From the NCBI GenBank assembly GCA_012516075.1, contig JAAYXE010000138.1, positions 1 through 39,872 on the forward strand: a stretch of 39,872 bases of DNA, written 5' to 3'. Made by a program: the position numbers and the translations under genes. The notes below the pieces were generated by a model, which saw only the letters and a list, made by a program, of their open reading frames with translations, searched no databases and was not told where the DNA came from. The stretch's first letter is position 1. Each line of letters begins with the position of its first letter. The stretch comes from Chloroflexota bacterium (GTDB lineage Bacteria > Chloroflexota > Anaerolineae > Anaerolineales > UBA4823). This document shows positions 1 to 8,440 of the stretch, piece by piece.

Positions 1-181
1 ATGCATAGAATTACTCGTCAGTAGGGGAGTAATTAAGGAAATCCTGATCAAACATACGGTTTGACGACTCTCAGCACAGCACTATTGGCGTTTATAGATC
101 CATTCGCAGCACCACAAATACTTATTAATTCAAAATTGGGCGAGATGGGGCACTGTGGGATAAAACTCGGGAATTAAAGAT

Positions 182-215
182 AATGTTTCTGATAAGTATC
201 ATTATCAGAAACATT
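182..215. repeat. Perfect 14-bp inverted repeat, Fur-box-like core
   Basis: AATGTTTCTGATAA (182-195) is exactly mirrored by TTATCAGAAACATT (202-215) around a 6-base spacer. It is AT-rich and has no following T-run, so it is not a normal intrinsic terminator. Its centre (GATAA...TTATC) resembles the halves of a Fur-type operator, but the spacing is shorter than the classical 19-bp box. A regulator site for an off-window gene is possible. Confidence 0.6.
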
Positions 216-513
216 GTTAGTCTATCGTATGAGCCCATTTGAATCCCCCACTGATGATTTTTGATATTCAGGATGCCCGTATAATACATGAAAAACTGCA
301 GACCGCCAAAATATCATCCGGGAAGATCTCAGCAGCAGTTGTTATTTGATCATTCCAGAAAAACTACTCCCCCACCACTTCCTTGCTGTGTAACTCTCTT
401 GAACATCTCATTCCTGTTAATATATGTGTGAGCTCTATGCTGCTGGCGTCCAACACACACTGATTGTATGTGAAGAAAATCACAAAGCCCCACCAGAACA
501 GTTATCTCGTTCG

Positions 514-566
514 TAAAAAAATAACCCGCAGGCGAAAAAATCAAGGGGACCATTCGCCTACGGGTT
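514..566 (-). terminator. Rho-independent terminator of the transporter gene
   Basis: Positions 553-566 pair with 523-536 to give a 14-bp stem with one mismatch (529/560). On the minus strand it is followed by seven consecutive U residues (515-521). It sits 22 bases after the stop codon of the NSS transporter. Confidence 0.9.
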
Positions 567-587
567 TATTCACAGCCTCTTATTAAA

Positions 588-1997
588 TTACAGGATATTC
601 AGCCCCTGCAGCAGGACCAGCAGGATCAGCACTGGCGAAACAAAGCGAACAAGGAATAAGAACAGCCTCGCGATGCCTTCGTTCTTCAAAATGCCGTTGT
701 TGCTGAGCGACTTTTTCACCTGATCCATCCCCCACACCCAGCCGACAAACAGGCAGATAAAGATGCCGCCCACCGGCAGAAAGATGTTGGATGTGGTGAA
801 GTCGTATAGGTCGAACATGGTCATGCCAAGTACTTTGAAATCCGCCAGGACGCTGTTCGACAGTGCTGCTGCTGAACCGAAAAGGACCAGCAGGGCCATG
901 GTCAGCAGTGTGGCCGTCCGGCGGCTCATCCCCAGACGCTCACTCATATAGGCAACAGGAACCTCAAAAAGCGAAAGCATGGCCCCGGTCGCAGCGATCG
1001 CAGCCAGGATAAAGAAAATCACCATGAAAAAGTGCCCCAGCGGCATGGATGCGAACACGGCCGGAATAGTGATAAAGAGCAGCGAAGGGCCGGCGCTGGG
1101 CTCAAACCCAAACGCAAACACCGCCGGGAAAATGGCCATCCCTGCCAGCAGTGATACGGAGAGATCTGCAAGCATTACACGAGTGGCAGTGATCGGGATG
1201 TTCTGATCCTCACGGAAATAGCTGCCGTAAGTGATCATGGTGCCCATGCCGATGGACAACTTGAAAAAGGCCAGCCCCATCGCAGTCAGCATTGTCAGCC
1301 CGGTTACTTTGCTGAAATCGGGCTTGAGCAAAAATTCCAGGCCTTTTGCCGCGCCAGGCAGGGTCAGGCTGCGCACGCAAACCGCCACCAGCAGCAGGAA
1401 CAAAACTGGCATCAGGCGCTTTGTCGTGTTTTCAATTCCTTTCGAAACCCCAAGGATAATGATGAATCCGACCAGCCCAAGCACGATCCACTGCCAGACC
1501 AGAGATTGCACCGGATCCGTGACCAGGCCGGAAAATGCCTGCGAGGTGACCTCCGGATTGGTTGAAAGTGCGGCGGCTGACAGCGATTTGAAGATGTATG
1601 CGAACACCCAACCGGCTACTTCCGTGTAAAAAGCGAGGATCATAAAGGCTGAAAGCGCACCAATGGCGCCGATCAACCACCACGGTTTTCTGGATGGAGA
1701 CAGCTTTTGAAGCGTGGTAATTGCGTCTGCCCGGGCAGTACGCCCCATCGTCAGCTCAGAGATCATGACCGGCAGCCCGACCAGCAGTGTGCTGATCAGG
1801 TAGACGATCAGGAAGGCTGCCCCACCGTTGGCGCCGGTGAGAAAAGGGAATTTCCAGATATTACCCAGCCCAACTGCAGACCCCAGGGTTGCAGTCAGAA
1901 CACCAAGGCCGGTGGCGAACCCGTCGCGTGGAGCGGCCTGAACCGCTCCGGCTGCCCGCTTGAGCGGCGCGCTGATAGAAGAACCTGTGTTAGCCAT
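588..1997 (-). CDS. Sodium-dependent transporter, NSS/SNF (SLC6) family
   Basis: This 469-residue integral membrane protein is predicted to drive uptake of an amino acid or related amine with Na+. The N-terminal signature GSAVGLGNIWKFPFL (about residues 39-53) followed by NGGAAFL is the family hallmark: an unwound first helix with the Na+/substrate site. About 11-12 hydrophobic helices follow, and the length is normal for the bacterial LeuT-like branch. The ATG at 1997 is preceded by AAAGG at a usable distance. It is a single-gene transcript: its own terminator follows and 235 bases separate it from the kinase gene upstream. The substrate cannot be read from sequence. The family call is secure, the direction of function is by family analogy. 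Confidence 0.93.
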   Translation of the reverse strand: MANTGSSISAPLKRAAGAVQAAPRDGFATGLGVLTATLGSAVGLGNIWKFPFLTGANGGAAFLIVYLISTLLVGLPVMISELTMGRTARADAITTLQKLSPSRKPWWLIGAIGALSAFMILAFYTEVAGWVFAYIFKSLSAAALSTNPEVTSQAFSGLVTDPVQSLVWQWIVLGLVGFIIILGVSKGIENTTKRLMPVLFLLLVAVCVRSLTLPGAAKGLEFLLKPDFSKVTGLTMLTAMGLAFFKLSIGMGTMITYGSYFREDQNIPITATRVMLADLSVSLLAGMAIFPAVFAFGFEPSAGPSLLFITIPAVFASMPLGHFFMVIFFILAAIAATGAMLSLFEVPVAYMSERLGMSRRTATLLTMALLVLFGSAAALSNSVLADFKVLGMTMFDLYDFTTSNIFLPVGGIFICLFVGWVWGMDQVKKSLSNNGILKNEGIARLFLFLVRFVSPVLILLVLLQGLNIL

Positions 1998-2232
1998 GTG
2001 ATGAAGACCTTTCTGATGATGAAATGATCAAGGACAGCGGGAAGCGATCCGGATAAAAATTAGCCTATTGTACCATTTATCACACAGCTATTGTATACCA
2101 AATAGTTGCAGAACAATACTTGAACGTAATATATAATGGTTTTCTGTCTCACTATGCAGGAAAAAGACAGGCGGAGGCCTTCGTCCGGAGGGTATGTTAT
2201 ATACAATTAATCGTAATGGAAGGAGAAAAAGG

Positions 2233-4347
2233 TCAATCAAGCAAGCCCAGAATGCGGGCTGAGAAATCTGTGATCCAGCCTGACGTCCCACCCCCGATCA
2301 GCCCCGCCAGTATCCCGTTGGCGATCCAGAATAAAGGCTGGCTGCCGGTCTGGGTCAGAACCCAGGATCCCAGGTCGCTCGCGTTACCGGCCAGATACAG
2401 GAACAGAGCACTGTCGCCAATCCAGTACAGCAGCAGTCCCCCGGCAAAGGCCAGCCACACGGCACTCAATCCAGCCCAGATCCGTTCCCATCCCACGGGA
2501 GATCCTTTGATCCAGATCTTGCGGCCTGCCAGAAAGCCTAATCGGGCACCGACAGCTGTGCCAATCAAAGCCGGGAGGATCAGGAACAGGAACGGCACGC
2601 TGATCAGAAATCCAAGCAGTGCGCCCGCCAGGGCACCGGTGGCCTGCCAGAAGTTATGCCAGCCGATGTACCGGTTTACCCACAAACCGAACCGGTAGCC
2701 CGGACGCAAGCCCCGCAAAAGCCCCCCTACAGCACCTGCGATAATCAACAGGGCTGCCCAGCTTACATCCAGCCCTAATCCCCCTGCTCCGGCTGCCACC
2801 AGTCCCGCTGCAGCCGCTCCCGCGAGGGCTCCCGTACCACTGCCATAAAGGACGCTTTCCAGAAATCGCTGCCGGGTGCGAGCCCAGAAACCTGCCTTCC
2901 ACTGCTGGAAATTGACGGGTACCGTAATGGATGGAGCGCCCCAGGCTGCCGCTGCAGCTCCAGTGGAACCAGGGGAACTGCCCTGTCCACGGGCTCCCGA
3001 GCTCTGTCCAGCCGCAGCGGGCTGCCACCACTGAAACCACTGTAATGCTGCAGGACGGCCAGTGTACGCCTGGGGAGTGGAAGGCGCCGCGGGCTGATAG
3101 TATTTTTTGAACACCCGGGCAGCCGCCAGGCGTATCGCAGCAGTGCCCGGATGCGGCCAGAGGCTACGGACAACGGGATTCCGCCGGATCCGCTGCTGGC
3201 CAGCCTGCCCCTGAACTGAACCTGTAGTTTGCGGACCTGCGTTGGGCGGCTGCCGCGGCTGCTGGTGTGTACTCCTTCCAGCAGTCGCGCGGTGTTCCTG
3301 CGACTTTGTTTCTGGTCGAGCACTGGCTGGCTGCTGCTCATGCACCGGACCACGCCCAGCACTGCAGTCCGGACACTCGGGGAGATGTGAAGAATAGTAA
3401 TGACCCTGCGAACAGGCGATCAGCGCGCTCTCGGCGAGTGCCACCGCTCGCTCCCACTGCGCTGGTGTTGGTCTGGCTGTTGGATTTTTATGGCCATCGA
3501 CGAAACAGCGCACCATCAGCTCCGCCAGATAGGGGTGAAGGCGGTCGAGACCTGGCGCCCGGTTGGGGGGAGCTACAGGAAGCGGCGGTGACGCTGTATA
3601 GGGAAATGCACCTCTGGCGATTCGAATCTCCAGTGAAGGAGGGTCACCTCTCCCCAACCACTGGGCGCGGAATGGGTGACTGCCATCCATCAGCAGTTGA
3701 AAGATCAGTACGGCCAGTGCAAACAGGTCCTGTTCCGGGGTGCGGGTGGTTTTTTCGAATGACTTGCCCTGCAGCTCTGGCGGTGTATAGTCCGGTTTCC
3801 CAACCGGGCAGGTATGGACCACTTTTCGGCCGCGGTGTTCTTCGGTCACCTGGAAGGAGTCGGTGTCGATGATCGTCACAAGAGCAGAGGGTGTTACGAG
3901 CACATTACTTTCATTCAGGTCGCCGATCACGTAACCGCACTGGTGCACAGCGCTCATCGCAGCGGCAAGATTGCGCGCTACACGGTGAAGATAGCGCCGG
4001 TCGAACTGCGGGAGGACAGCATTGCGCAGACGGGGGTTTAAAATCTTTAAAATAGGAACGGCACCCTGAATGAAGGGCATGACATAGCCGGCCAGGCGGC
4101 GGTGGTCATCGAACAACAGGTCCTGAGGCCAGGCCAGAGAGGCATGATGCAGGTCACGGGTTGGGTTATTGGGGGGATGGTTCAGCATCCACAGCAGTTT
4201 GGCCGGATATTCCGGGCGCGGGCCGCGATCGTATATTTTCGCCACCATCTCTGCCTGCCCCCGCACGCGATAGATGGTGGCCTCGCCCCCTTTACCGGTT
4301 TGCTCTCCCAGATATACCGTTTTCCCCTGCCAGGTACGCAGCATCAT
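2233..4347 (-). CDS. Protein kinase-like protein with zinc-finger motif and membrane tail (TerY-P triad kinase)
   Basis: A 704-residue protein with an N-terminal protein-kinase fold. It has a Gly-rich loop GKGGEATIY (18-26), VAK lysine K37, catalytic loop GDLNESN (D143, N148), the metal-binding aspartate in DTD (D161, replacing DFG) and TPPEL (188-192) for the APE motif. The HRD motif is replaced by IGD, as in YegI-like kinases. After the kinase come four candidate zinc ligands (C312, H316, C325, C328), a Gln/Pro/Ala-rich linker (about 335-470) and a C-terminal region with roughly five to six hydrophobic, Gly/Ala-rich segments (about 500-690), which suggests membrane anchoring. The start ATG overlaps the PP2C stop by four bases (ATGA), so translation is probably coupled. 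Third gene of a vWA-PP2C-kinase operon. Substrates are unknown; activity is inferred from conserved K, D, N and D. Confidence 0.85.
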   Translation of the reverse strand: MMLRTWQGKTVYLGEQTGKGGEATIYRVRGQAEMVAKIYDRGPRPEYPAKLLWMLNHPPNNPTRDLHHASLAWPQDLLFDDHRRLAGYVMPFIQGAVPILKILNPRLRNAVLPQFDRRYLHRVARNLAAAMSAVHQCGYVIGDLNESNVLVTPSALVTIIDTDSFQVTEEHRGRKVVHTCPVGKPDYTPPELQGKSFEKTTRTPEQDLFALAVLIFQLLMDGSHPFRAQWLGRGDPPSLEIRIARGAFPYTASPPLPVAPPNRAPGLDRLHPYLAELMVRCFVDGHKNPTARPTPAQWERAVALAESALIACSQGHYYSSHLPECPDCSAGRGPVHEQQPASARPETKSQEHRATAGRSTHQQPRQPPNAGPQTTGSVQGQAGQQRIRRNPVVRSLWPHPGTAAIRLAAARVFKKYYQPAAPSTPQAYTGRPAALQWFQWWQPAAAGQSSGARGQGSSPGSTGAAAAAWGAPSITVPVNFQQWKAGFWARTRQRFLESVLYGSGTGALAGAAAAGLVAAGAGGLGLDVSWAALLIIAGAVGGLLRGLRPGYRFGLWVNRYIGWHNFWQATGALAGALLGFLISVPFLFLILPALIGTAVGARLGFLAGRKIWIKGSPVGWERIWAGLSAVWLAFAGGLLLYWIGDSALFLYLAGNASDLGSWVLTQTGSQPLFWIANGILAGLIGGGTSGWITDFSARILGLLD

Positions 4348-5204
4348 GAATGATCAACCTGCTCTCCAGCCCCCAGTGTCTCGAAATGGGGGTTTTCTTC
4401 CTGTTTCGTCTGGTTTTCCGGACCCTGGACTGCGATCAGCAGTGATTTGTCATCATCCGTGCGGGCACGCACCCGATCCGAATTGAGGAACGCCTCAAGC
4501 TGGAGATTGGCTTCAGAATCTTCCGCAGTTACGCCCTGTTCACGCGATTCAATAAATGCAAACAGCGGCCGGAAGAAGGGTTCAAATGGCTTTTGAGACG
4601 GGAAACTCAGCGCCAGTCGGGCCAGCCCGTCACTCATCATCACAATCCCCTGCGCTGGCTGGCTGCATATCACGGTCTGAACCTGCTCTAAGGCGAAGTC
4701 CTGCGTCAGGAAATACGTCTCATTGGCGTACTCACCGCGCTGCAGGCGGTTCACGAGTGCCAGATCGCCCGCAGCATCCAGGCTGACGACGACGCCGTCC
4801 CCTAAAGTGGCCAGCGCATATCCACCGGCATGGGCAACCAGGCAGGACAGCGTGGTCGCGTAACTGCGCACTGGCAGGTCCTCTTCATCTGCAAGCTGGT
4901 AGAGCGCCAGCTGGGCCGCAGTGAAAGCTTCGTCCAGCAGAAGGGACCATGCGCCTTCCTGCTGCGGCAGGCCTTCTTCCTGCAGATATGCGGTCAGGAA
5001 TTGAAGGGCGGTGTCTACAGCCGTACGGGCGCCCTGTTCCGATCGCTGTGCGCTACCGGCTCCATCGGCCAGTGCGGCCACCAGGATCCCATCCCGCTCG
5101 CTGTCACTGTGCAGGATTTGATAGCCCAGGGCGTCCTGGCAGGGAAGGTTCAGTCTTTCGTGTGAGCTGCCGGCTGCGGCCGCAGCGGCGACTTTCCAGG
5201 CCAC
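4344..5204 (-). CDS. PP2C-family Ser/Thr protein phosphatase
   Basis: A 286-residue metal-dependent phosphatase predicted to reverse phosphorylation by the downstream kinase. Motifs in order: GSSHERLNLPCQDA near residue 12, ALADGAGSA (metal-binding Asp), SYATTL, LGDGVV, MSDGLARL and TDDDKSLL (second metal Asp). This is the compact PP2C type found beside vWA and kinase genes. The longest frame begins at TTG 5210, only three bases from AGGA (5217-5214). GTG 5204 lies nine bases from that AGGA and gives the usual MxWK N-terminus, so it is preferred. It follows the vWA gene after about 15 bases and overlaps the kinase start by four. No signal peptide or membrane helix is present, so it should be cytoplasmic. 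Confidence 0.88.
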   Translation of the reverse strand: MAWKVAAAAAAGSSHERLNLPCQDALGYQILHSDSERDGILVAALADGAGSAQRSEQGARTAVDTALQFLTAYLQEEGLPQQEGAWSLLLDEAFTAAQLALYQLADEEDLPVRSYATTLSCLVAHAGGYALATLGDGVVVSLDAAGDLALVNRLQRGEYANETYFLTQDFALEQVQTVICSQPAQGIVMMSDGLARLALSFPSQKPFEPFFRPLFAFIESREQGVTAEDSEANLQLEAFLNSDRVRARTDDDKSLLIAVQGPENQTKQEENPHFETLGAGEQVDHS

Positions 5205-5219
5205 GGTCAATGATCCTGA

Positions 5220-6002
5220 CTAGGAATGCGAGGTATCCACAGAACCCCAGCCCACCGGCGGCAGCGGTGCCTGTTCACCGGGTCGAGAGTGGGCGACAGC
5301 GGAGAGGCTCTTCGAAAGCCAGTTGAACAGTTCGCTGAAGGCCAGACCCTTCAGCTTGAGCGGGGGGCGGGCGTCTGAAAACTCGCTCAATACCTGCATA
5401 TCAGCGTTTTCAACACCGACGGCGTAGAACACCACGCCCTTGCGAGCTTCTTCCTGCTTCACCTGGTTGGCTGCAGCCTTCCAGTTGCGGTCCGTCGGCT
5501 TCCCATCGGTGATGACAAAGATCCAGGGACGGAAGTAATCCAGCCCGTTTTGCTTGTAGATCTCTTTTCGCTCCCGCAGCAGGGCCAGGGCGCGCTGGAT
5601 AGCTTCCCCCATGGGTGTTTCACCGCTCGCATCCAGAATCGGCGGCTGGAAACGGTCGACGGTGACAAAGGCCTGACTGGCATCGAAGGGGATGGATTCA
5701 GCTTTCGGCCGGACGGCCAGCCCCTGGGGGTTGAAGGTAATGATCTCTTTCCCCGGGCTGACCTCACTCCCGCGCACATTCACGGCCCGGACCTTACCAC
5801 CGAAGGTGATCAGGGCCACCTCAACACGCAGCGAGGCCAGTGGATCGTTCTGTAAGGCCTCTGTAAAGGCCCGCAGGCCCTCGTTTAACTCTTTGATGGG
5901 TTCGCCGTTCATCGATCCTGAGGTATCCAGGACCAGGACAACCGGACAGCGCGGCTCCGGATTATCGGCAAACTCGGTCTGATCGAGATAATTCTGAACC
6001 AT
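5220..6002 (-). CDS. TerY-like von Willebrand factor A protein
   Basis: A 260-residue vWA protein, first gene of the triad operon. The complete MIDAS is visible: DTSGS near residues 26-30, a Thr in SGETPMGE and the Asp in FVITDGKPTD. It should bind a divalent metal and act as a protein-protein scaffold. The open frame extends to TTG 6083, but AGGAG lies five bases before ATG 6002, and the residues upstream of it have no vWA features, so the ATG is chosen. Length and layout match TerY proteins of tellurite-resistance-type systems. No TerD, TerC or TerB gene is in the window, so a link to metal stress is by analogy only. Confidence 0.86.
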   Translation of the reverse strand: MVQNYLDQTEFADNPEPRCPVVLVLDTSGSMNGEPIKELNEGLRAFTEALQNDPLASLRVEVALITFGGKVRAVNVRGSEVSPGKEIITFNPQGLAVRPKAESIPFDASQAFVTVDRFQPPILDASGETPMGEAIQRALALLRERKEIYKQNGLDYFRPWIFVITDGKPTDRNWKAAANQVKQEEARKGVVFYAVGVENADMQVLSEFSDARPPLKLKGLAFSELFNWLSKSLSAVAHSRPGEQAPLPPVGWGSVDTSHS

Positions 6003-6098
6003 CTTTGCTCCTGTCTGATCTTTCAAAATCGATCCCATCGCATCCATCATACCATAGGAGGTCAGGTAGGAAGCGGAGTACAATTAGTGACGGTCAAG

Positions 6099-6114
6099 CG
6101 CCGCCATGGCGGCG
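6099..6114. repeat. Perfect 16-bp GC-rich palindrome
   Basis: CGCCGCCATGGCGGCG is fully self-complementary and lies in the short divergent region between the vWA operon (start 6002) and the recombinase gene (start 6169). It could be a dimeric-regulator operator or a cruciform. No T-run follows on either strand, so it is not a terminator. Confidence 0.7.
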
Positions 6115-6168
6115 TAAACCACCATGATGATCGGTTCGATTTTCATTGTATCCTGCTCGGGAGCGTGC

Positions 6169-7143
6169 ATGACTTATACCATCGCACAGGCGATCAGCGC
6201 ATATATCGATAATGTGAGCCTGTCACGCAGTGCACATACGGCACGCACGTATGAGAACGCCATGCGTGCCTTTGCGGACGTACTGAAAGATCACCGTTTA
6301 GATATTGAAACCACACCGGTAACTGAACTCAAAGAAGACGCTGTGGGCTGGTTTGCAGCCGCTTTGAAAGATTACGCTCCGGCCACCGAACGCCTGTATC
6401 TGACCAGCGCATCCGGTTTTTACGAATTCCTGGCAGCGGAACGACTGGCGGATCCCAATCTGCCGCGCGTGCGCCTGCTCGTTCGCCAGCGTGCACGCAG
6501 ACCGGGGATTCGCCTGCCGCAGTTCCCGCGCGATCAGATTGAAAAAGTTCTGGACTATGCCCTCGAGCTCGCTGCCTCCCCCACCGAGAGCGAAGCAGAG
6601 AGACTCCTCAACCTGCGCGACCGGGCTTTCCTGGTGACCCTGGCGGACACCGGCCTGCGCGTTCACGAGGCCTGCAAGCTGCGGCGGGGCGATATCGATT
6701 GGAATGAAGCCAAAGCGGTGATTATCGGCAAAGGAGATAAGGAAGCTGTGATTCGCTTCTCCATGCGCAGTCTGGAAGCGTTGAAATTATATCTATACGC
6801 AAGAAACGCCCTGGATGGCGCCTCCGGCCGGCCGCTCACCTCCCTGCCCCTCTTTGCCCGTCACGACAAAGGCGCCGGCAAGCGCGTGAAACCCATCACC
6901 ACACGCACCGGACAGAATATCATTTCACGACGGGTATCTGAGGCGCTGGGGCCCGAAGCGGTCGGTACGATTACCCCACACTCTTTCCGCCATTATTTCG
7001 TTACCACCGTGCTGCGAGCGACAGGGAATTTAAAGATGGCCCAGGAACTGGCGCGCCACCGCAACATCGCGGTCACGCAGCGCTACGCACACTTATCAGA
7101 TGATGAACTGGACCGGGGGTATACCGAGATTTTCGATAAGTAA
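6169..7143 (+). CDS. Tyrosine recombinase (XerC/XerD-like integrase)
   Basis: A 324-residue tyrosine recombinase for DNA strand exchange. The N-terminal SAM-like core-binding domain (about 5-95) is followed by the catalytic domain with all expected residues: Arg in TGLRVHEACKL (R164), Lys in GKGDKE, HSFRH (H271, R274), His in ARHRN (H297) and the nucleophile Tyr in QRYAHL (Y306). The frame is open from ATG 6124, but GGGAG sits five bases before ATG 6169 and the earlier residues look non-coding. No attachment repeats, transposition genes or excisionase are nearby, so it is more likely a stand-alone Xer-type enzyme than part of an intact mobile element. Which chromosomal site it uses cannot be told. 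Confidence 0.9.
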   Translation: MTYTIAQAISAYIDNVSLSRSAHTARTYENAMRAFADVLKDHRLDIETTPVTELKEDAVGWFAAALKDYAPATERLYLTSASGFYEFLAAERLADPNLPRVRLLVRQRARRPGIRLPQFPRDQIEKVLDYALELAASPTESEAERLLNLRDRAFLVTLADTGLRVHEACKLRRGDIDWNEAKAVIIGKGDKEAVIRFSMRSLEALKLYLYARNALDGASGRPLTSLPLFARHDKGAGKRVKPITTRTGQNIISRRVSEALGPEAVGTITPHSFRHYFVTTVLRATGNLKMAQELARHRNIAVTQRYAHLSDDELDRGYTEIFDK

Positions 7144-7149
7144 CCGGTT

Positions 7150-7413
7150 CTATTTGAACCAGACCTCGGTGCAGAACAGGATAAACAACACCCAGACCCC
7201 GGAGAATACCAGCGCGACCAAGAGCCCGGCAAGGATTGAATACCAGGTATACAGCCGGGCTTCTGCTGGAGTCAGCTGCTCGCCCTTCGGCTGGTCTGAA
7301 GCAGTGCCCTTCTGAGATCGGATGCGCCGGTTATACCAGGGCATCCCCTCTACGTTCATATTACAGATGACTCTGCCGTCATCATCGTCGTAATTCGCAG
7401 TTTCTCGTTCCAT
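7150..7413 (-). CDS. Small single-pass membrane protein, last gene of the opp operon
   Basis: An 87-residue protein I do not recognise as a named family. It has an acidic N-terminus (YDDDDGR), a compact motif VICNMNVEGMPWY, a basic stretch, and one strong membrane helix (about residues 59-83) ending in WFK. An AGGGA ribosome site lies four bases before the ATG, which follows the oppF stop after 11 bases, so co-expression with the peptide transporter is very likely. Size, topology and position suggest an accessory subunit or assembly factor of the Opp permease; this is inference. It converges with the recombinase gene, six bases away. Confidence 0.75.
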   Translation of the reverse strand: MERETANYDDDDGRVICNMNVEGMPWYNRRIRSQKGTASDQPKGEQLTPAEARLYTWYSILAGLLVALVFSGVWVLFILFCTEVWFK

Positions 7414-7424
7414 AGTATCCCTGA

Positions 7425-8438
7425 CTACTGATAAAGGTGACAGGAGACGAAGTGGCCCGGCTCCACCTCCATGGTCTCGGGTGCCACCTGGCTGCAGATC
7501 TCCATTCTTTCACGGCAGCGTGTGTGGAACTTGCAGCCGGAAGGCGGATTGGCCGGTGAGGGGATGCTGCCCTCCAGGATGATCCGGTTCCTTTTGGCGC
7601 TGGGATCGGGAACAGGGGCCGCACTGAGGAGCGCCTGGGTGTAGGGGTGCAGCGGGTTTCGGAAAATCGAGGCCTTGTCGCCAAACTCGACCATGTTCCC
7701 CAGGTACATCACACCCACATTGTCGGAGATATGCTCAACGACCGACAGGTCGTGAGAGATGAACAGATAAGCCATCTGATATTTGTCCTGTAAATCTTTA
7801 AGCAGGTTGATGATCTGGGCCTGAACGGACACGTCCAGCGCGGAGACAGCCTCATCGCATACCACAAAAGAAGGGTTGAGGGCCAGAGCTCTGGCGATGC
7901 AGATGCGCTGGCGCTGTCCGCCGGAGAACTCGTGCGGATACCGGTCCTTATGGTAAGGCTGCAGTCCGCAGGATTTCATGATGCTGTCGATATAATCATC
8001 ATGTTCCTCTTTCGGGACAATGTTGTGCTCCCGGACTGCCTCACCAATAATTTCACTGACGGGGAGCCGCGGCGACAGGCTGGAAAAAGGATCCTGAAAG
8101 ATGATCTGCATCTGGGGGCGCAGAGTGCGCAGCTCTTTATGGCTGATTGCGTAAATATCAATACCTTTGAAGATCACATCCCCGCTGGTCTTTTCAACCA
8201 GCCGCAGGATCGTCTTTCCGACCGTTGTCTTCCCGCAGCCAGACTCGCCCACCAGCCCCATTGTTTTGCCCTTCTGGATGGTGAAACTGATGCCGTCCAC
8301 TGCTTTCACGTATCCCACGACACGCTGCATCAGACCGGCCTTAATGGGGAAATACTGCTTGAGGTCCCTGACTTCAAGGAGATTACCAGTGAAATTTTCA
8401 GTGCTCTGGGTGGCTGTCTCTGGGGCAATATTCACCAT
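7425..8438 (-). CDS. oppF: Oligopeptide ABC transporter ATP-binding protein OppF
   Basis: A 337-residue cytoplasmic ATPase of the Opp/Dpp family. Walker A is GESGCGKTT, the signature is FSGGQRQR, Walker B ends VVCDE, the D-loop is SALDVS and the H-switch lies in ISHDLS. The C-terminal oligopeptide-transporter domain carries the usual Cys-containing segments (CKFHTRC...CSQV...SCHL). The frame is open back to TTG 8477, overlapping oppD, but GAAGGA nine bases before ATG 8438 makes that ATG the better start. It then begins two bases after the oppD stop, as expected for coupled subunits. OppD and OppF should form the nucleotide-binding heterodimer for OppBC. Confidence 0.94.
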   Translation of the reverse strand: MVNIAPETATQSTENFTGNLLEVRDLKQYFPIKAGLMQRVVGYVKAVDGISFTIQKGKTMGLVGESGCGKTTVGKTILRLVEKTSGDVIFKGIDIYAISHKELRTLRPQMQIIFQDPFSSLSPRLPVSEIIGEAVREHNIVPKEEHDDYIDSIMKSCGLQPYHKDRYPHEFSGGQRQRICIARALALNPSFVVCDEAVSALDVSVQAQIINLLKDLQDKYQMAYLFISHDLSVVEHISDNVGVMYLGNMVEFGDKASIFRNPLHPYTQALLSAAPVPDPSAKRNRIILEGSIPSPANPPSGCKFHTRCRERMEICSQVAPETMEVEPGHFVSCHLYQ

Positions 8439-8440
8439 TT

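Larger units (their letters stand above)
1..587. other. AT-rich non-coding window end
   Basis: No convincing gene is seen here. The only open frames are short and have no ribosome binding site or recognisable motif. The stretch holds a perfect inverted repeat (182-215) and, at its right end, the terminator of the neighbouring transporter gene. Whatever gene lies to the left begins or ends outside the window. Confidence 0.6.

Noticed and set aside
350..553. 67-codon minus-strand frame at the window start
   Set aside because: Overlaps the transporter terminator and has no recognisable feature or ribosome site.
2150..2215. Terminator of the kinase gene
   Set aside because: Only short, weakly paired GC repeats before a short T-run on the minus strand; not a convincing stem.
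5220..6083. Longer vWA start at TTG 6083
   Set aside because: ATG 6002 has AGGAG five bases upstream and the extra 27 residues lack vWA features.
6124..6168. Upstream start of the recombinase at ATG 6124
   Set aside because: The ATG at 6169 has GGGAG at the right distance, and the 15 extra residues are not recombinase-like.
6099..7143. Integrated mobile element around the tyrosine recombinase
   Set aside because: No attachment repeats, tRNA, transfer or phage genes are near it; flanking genes look chromosomal.
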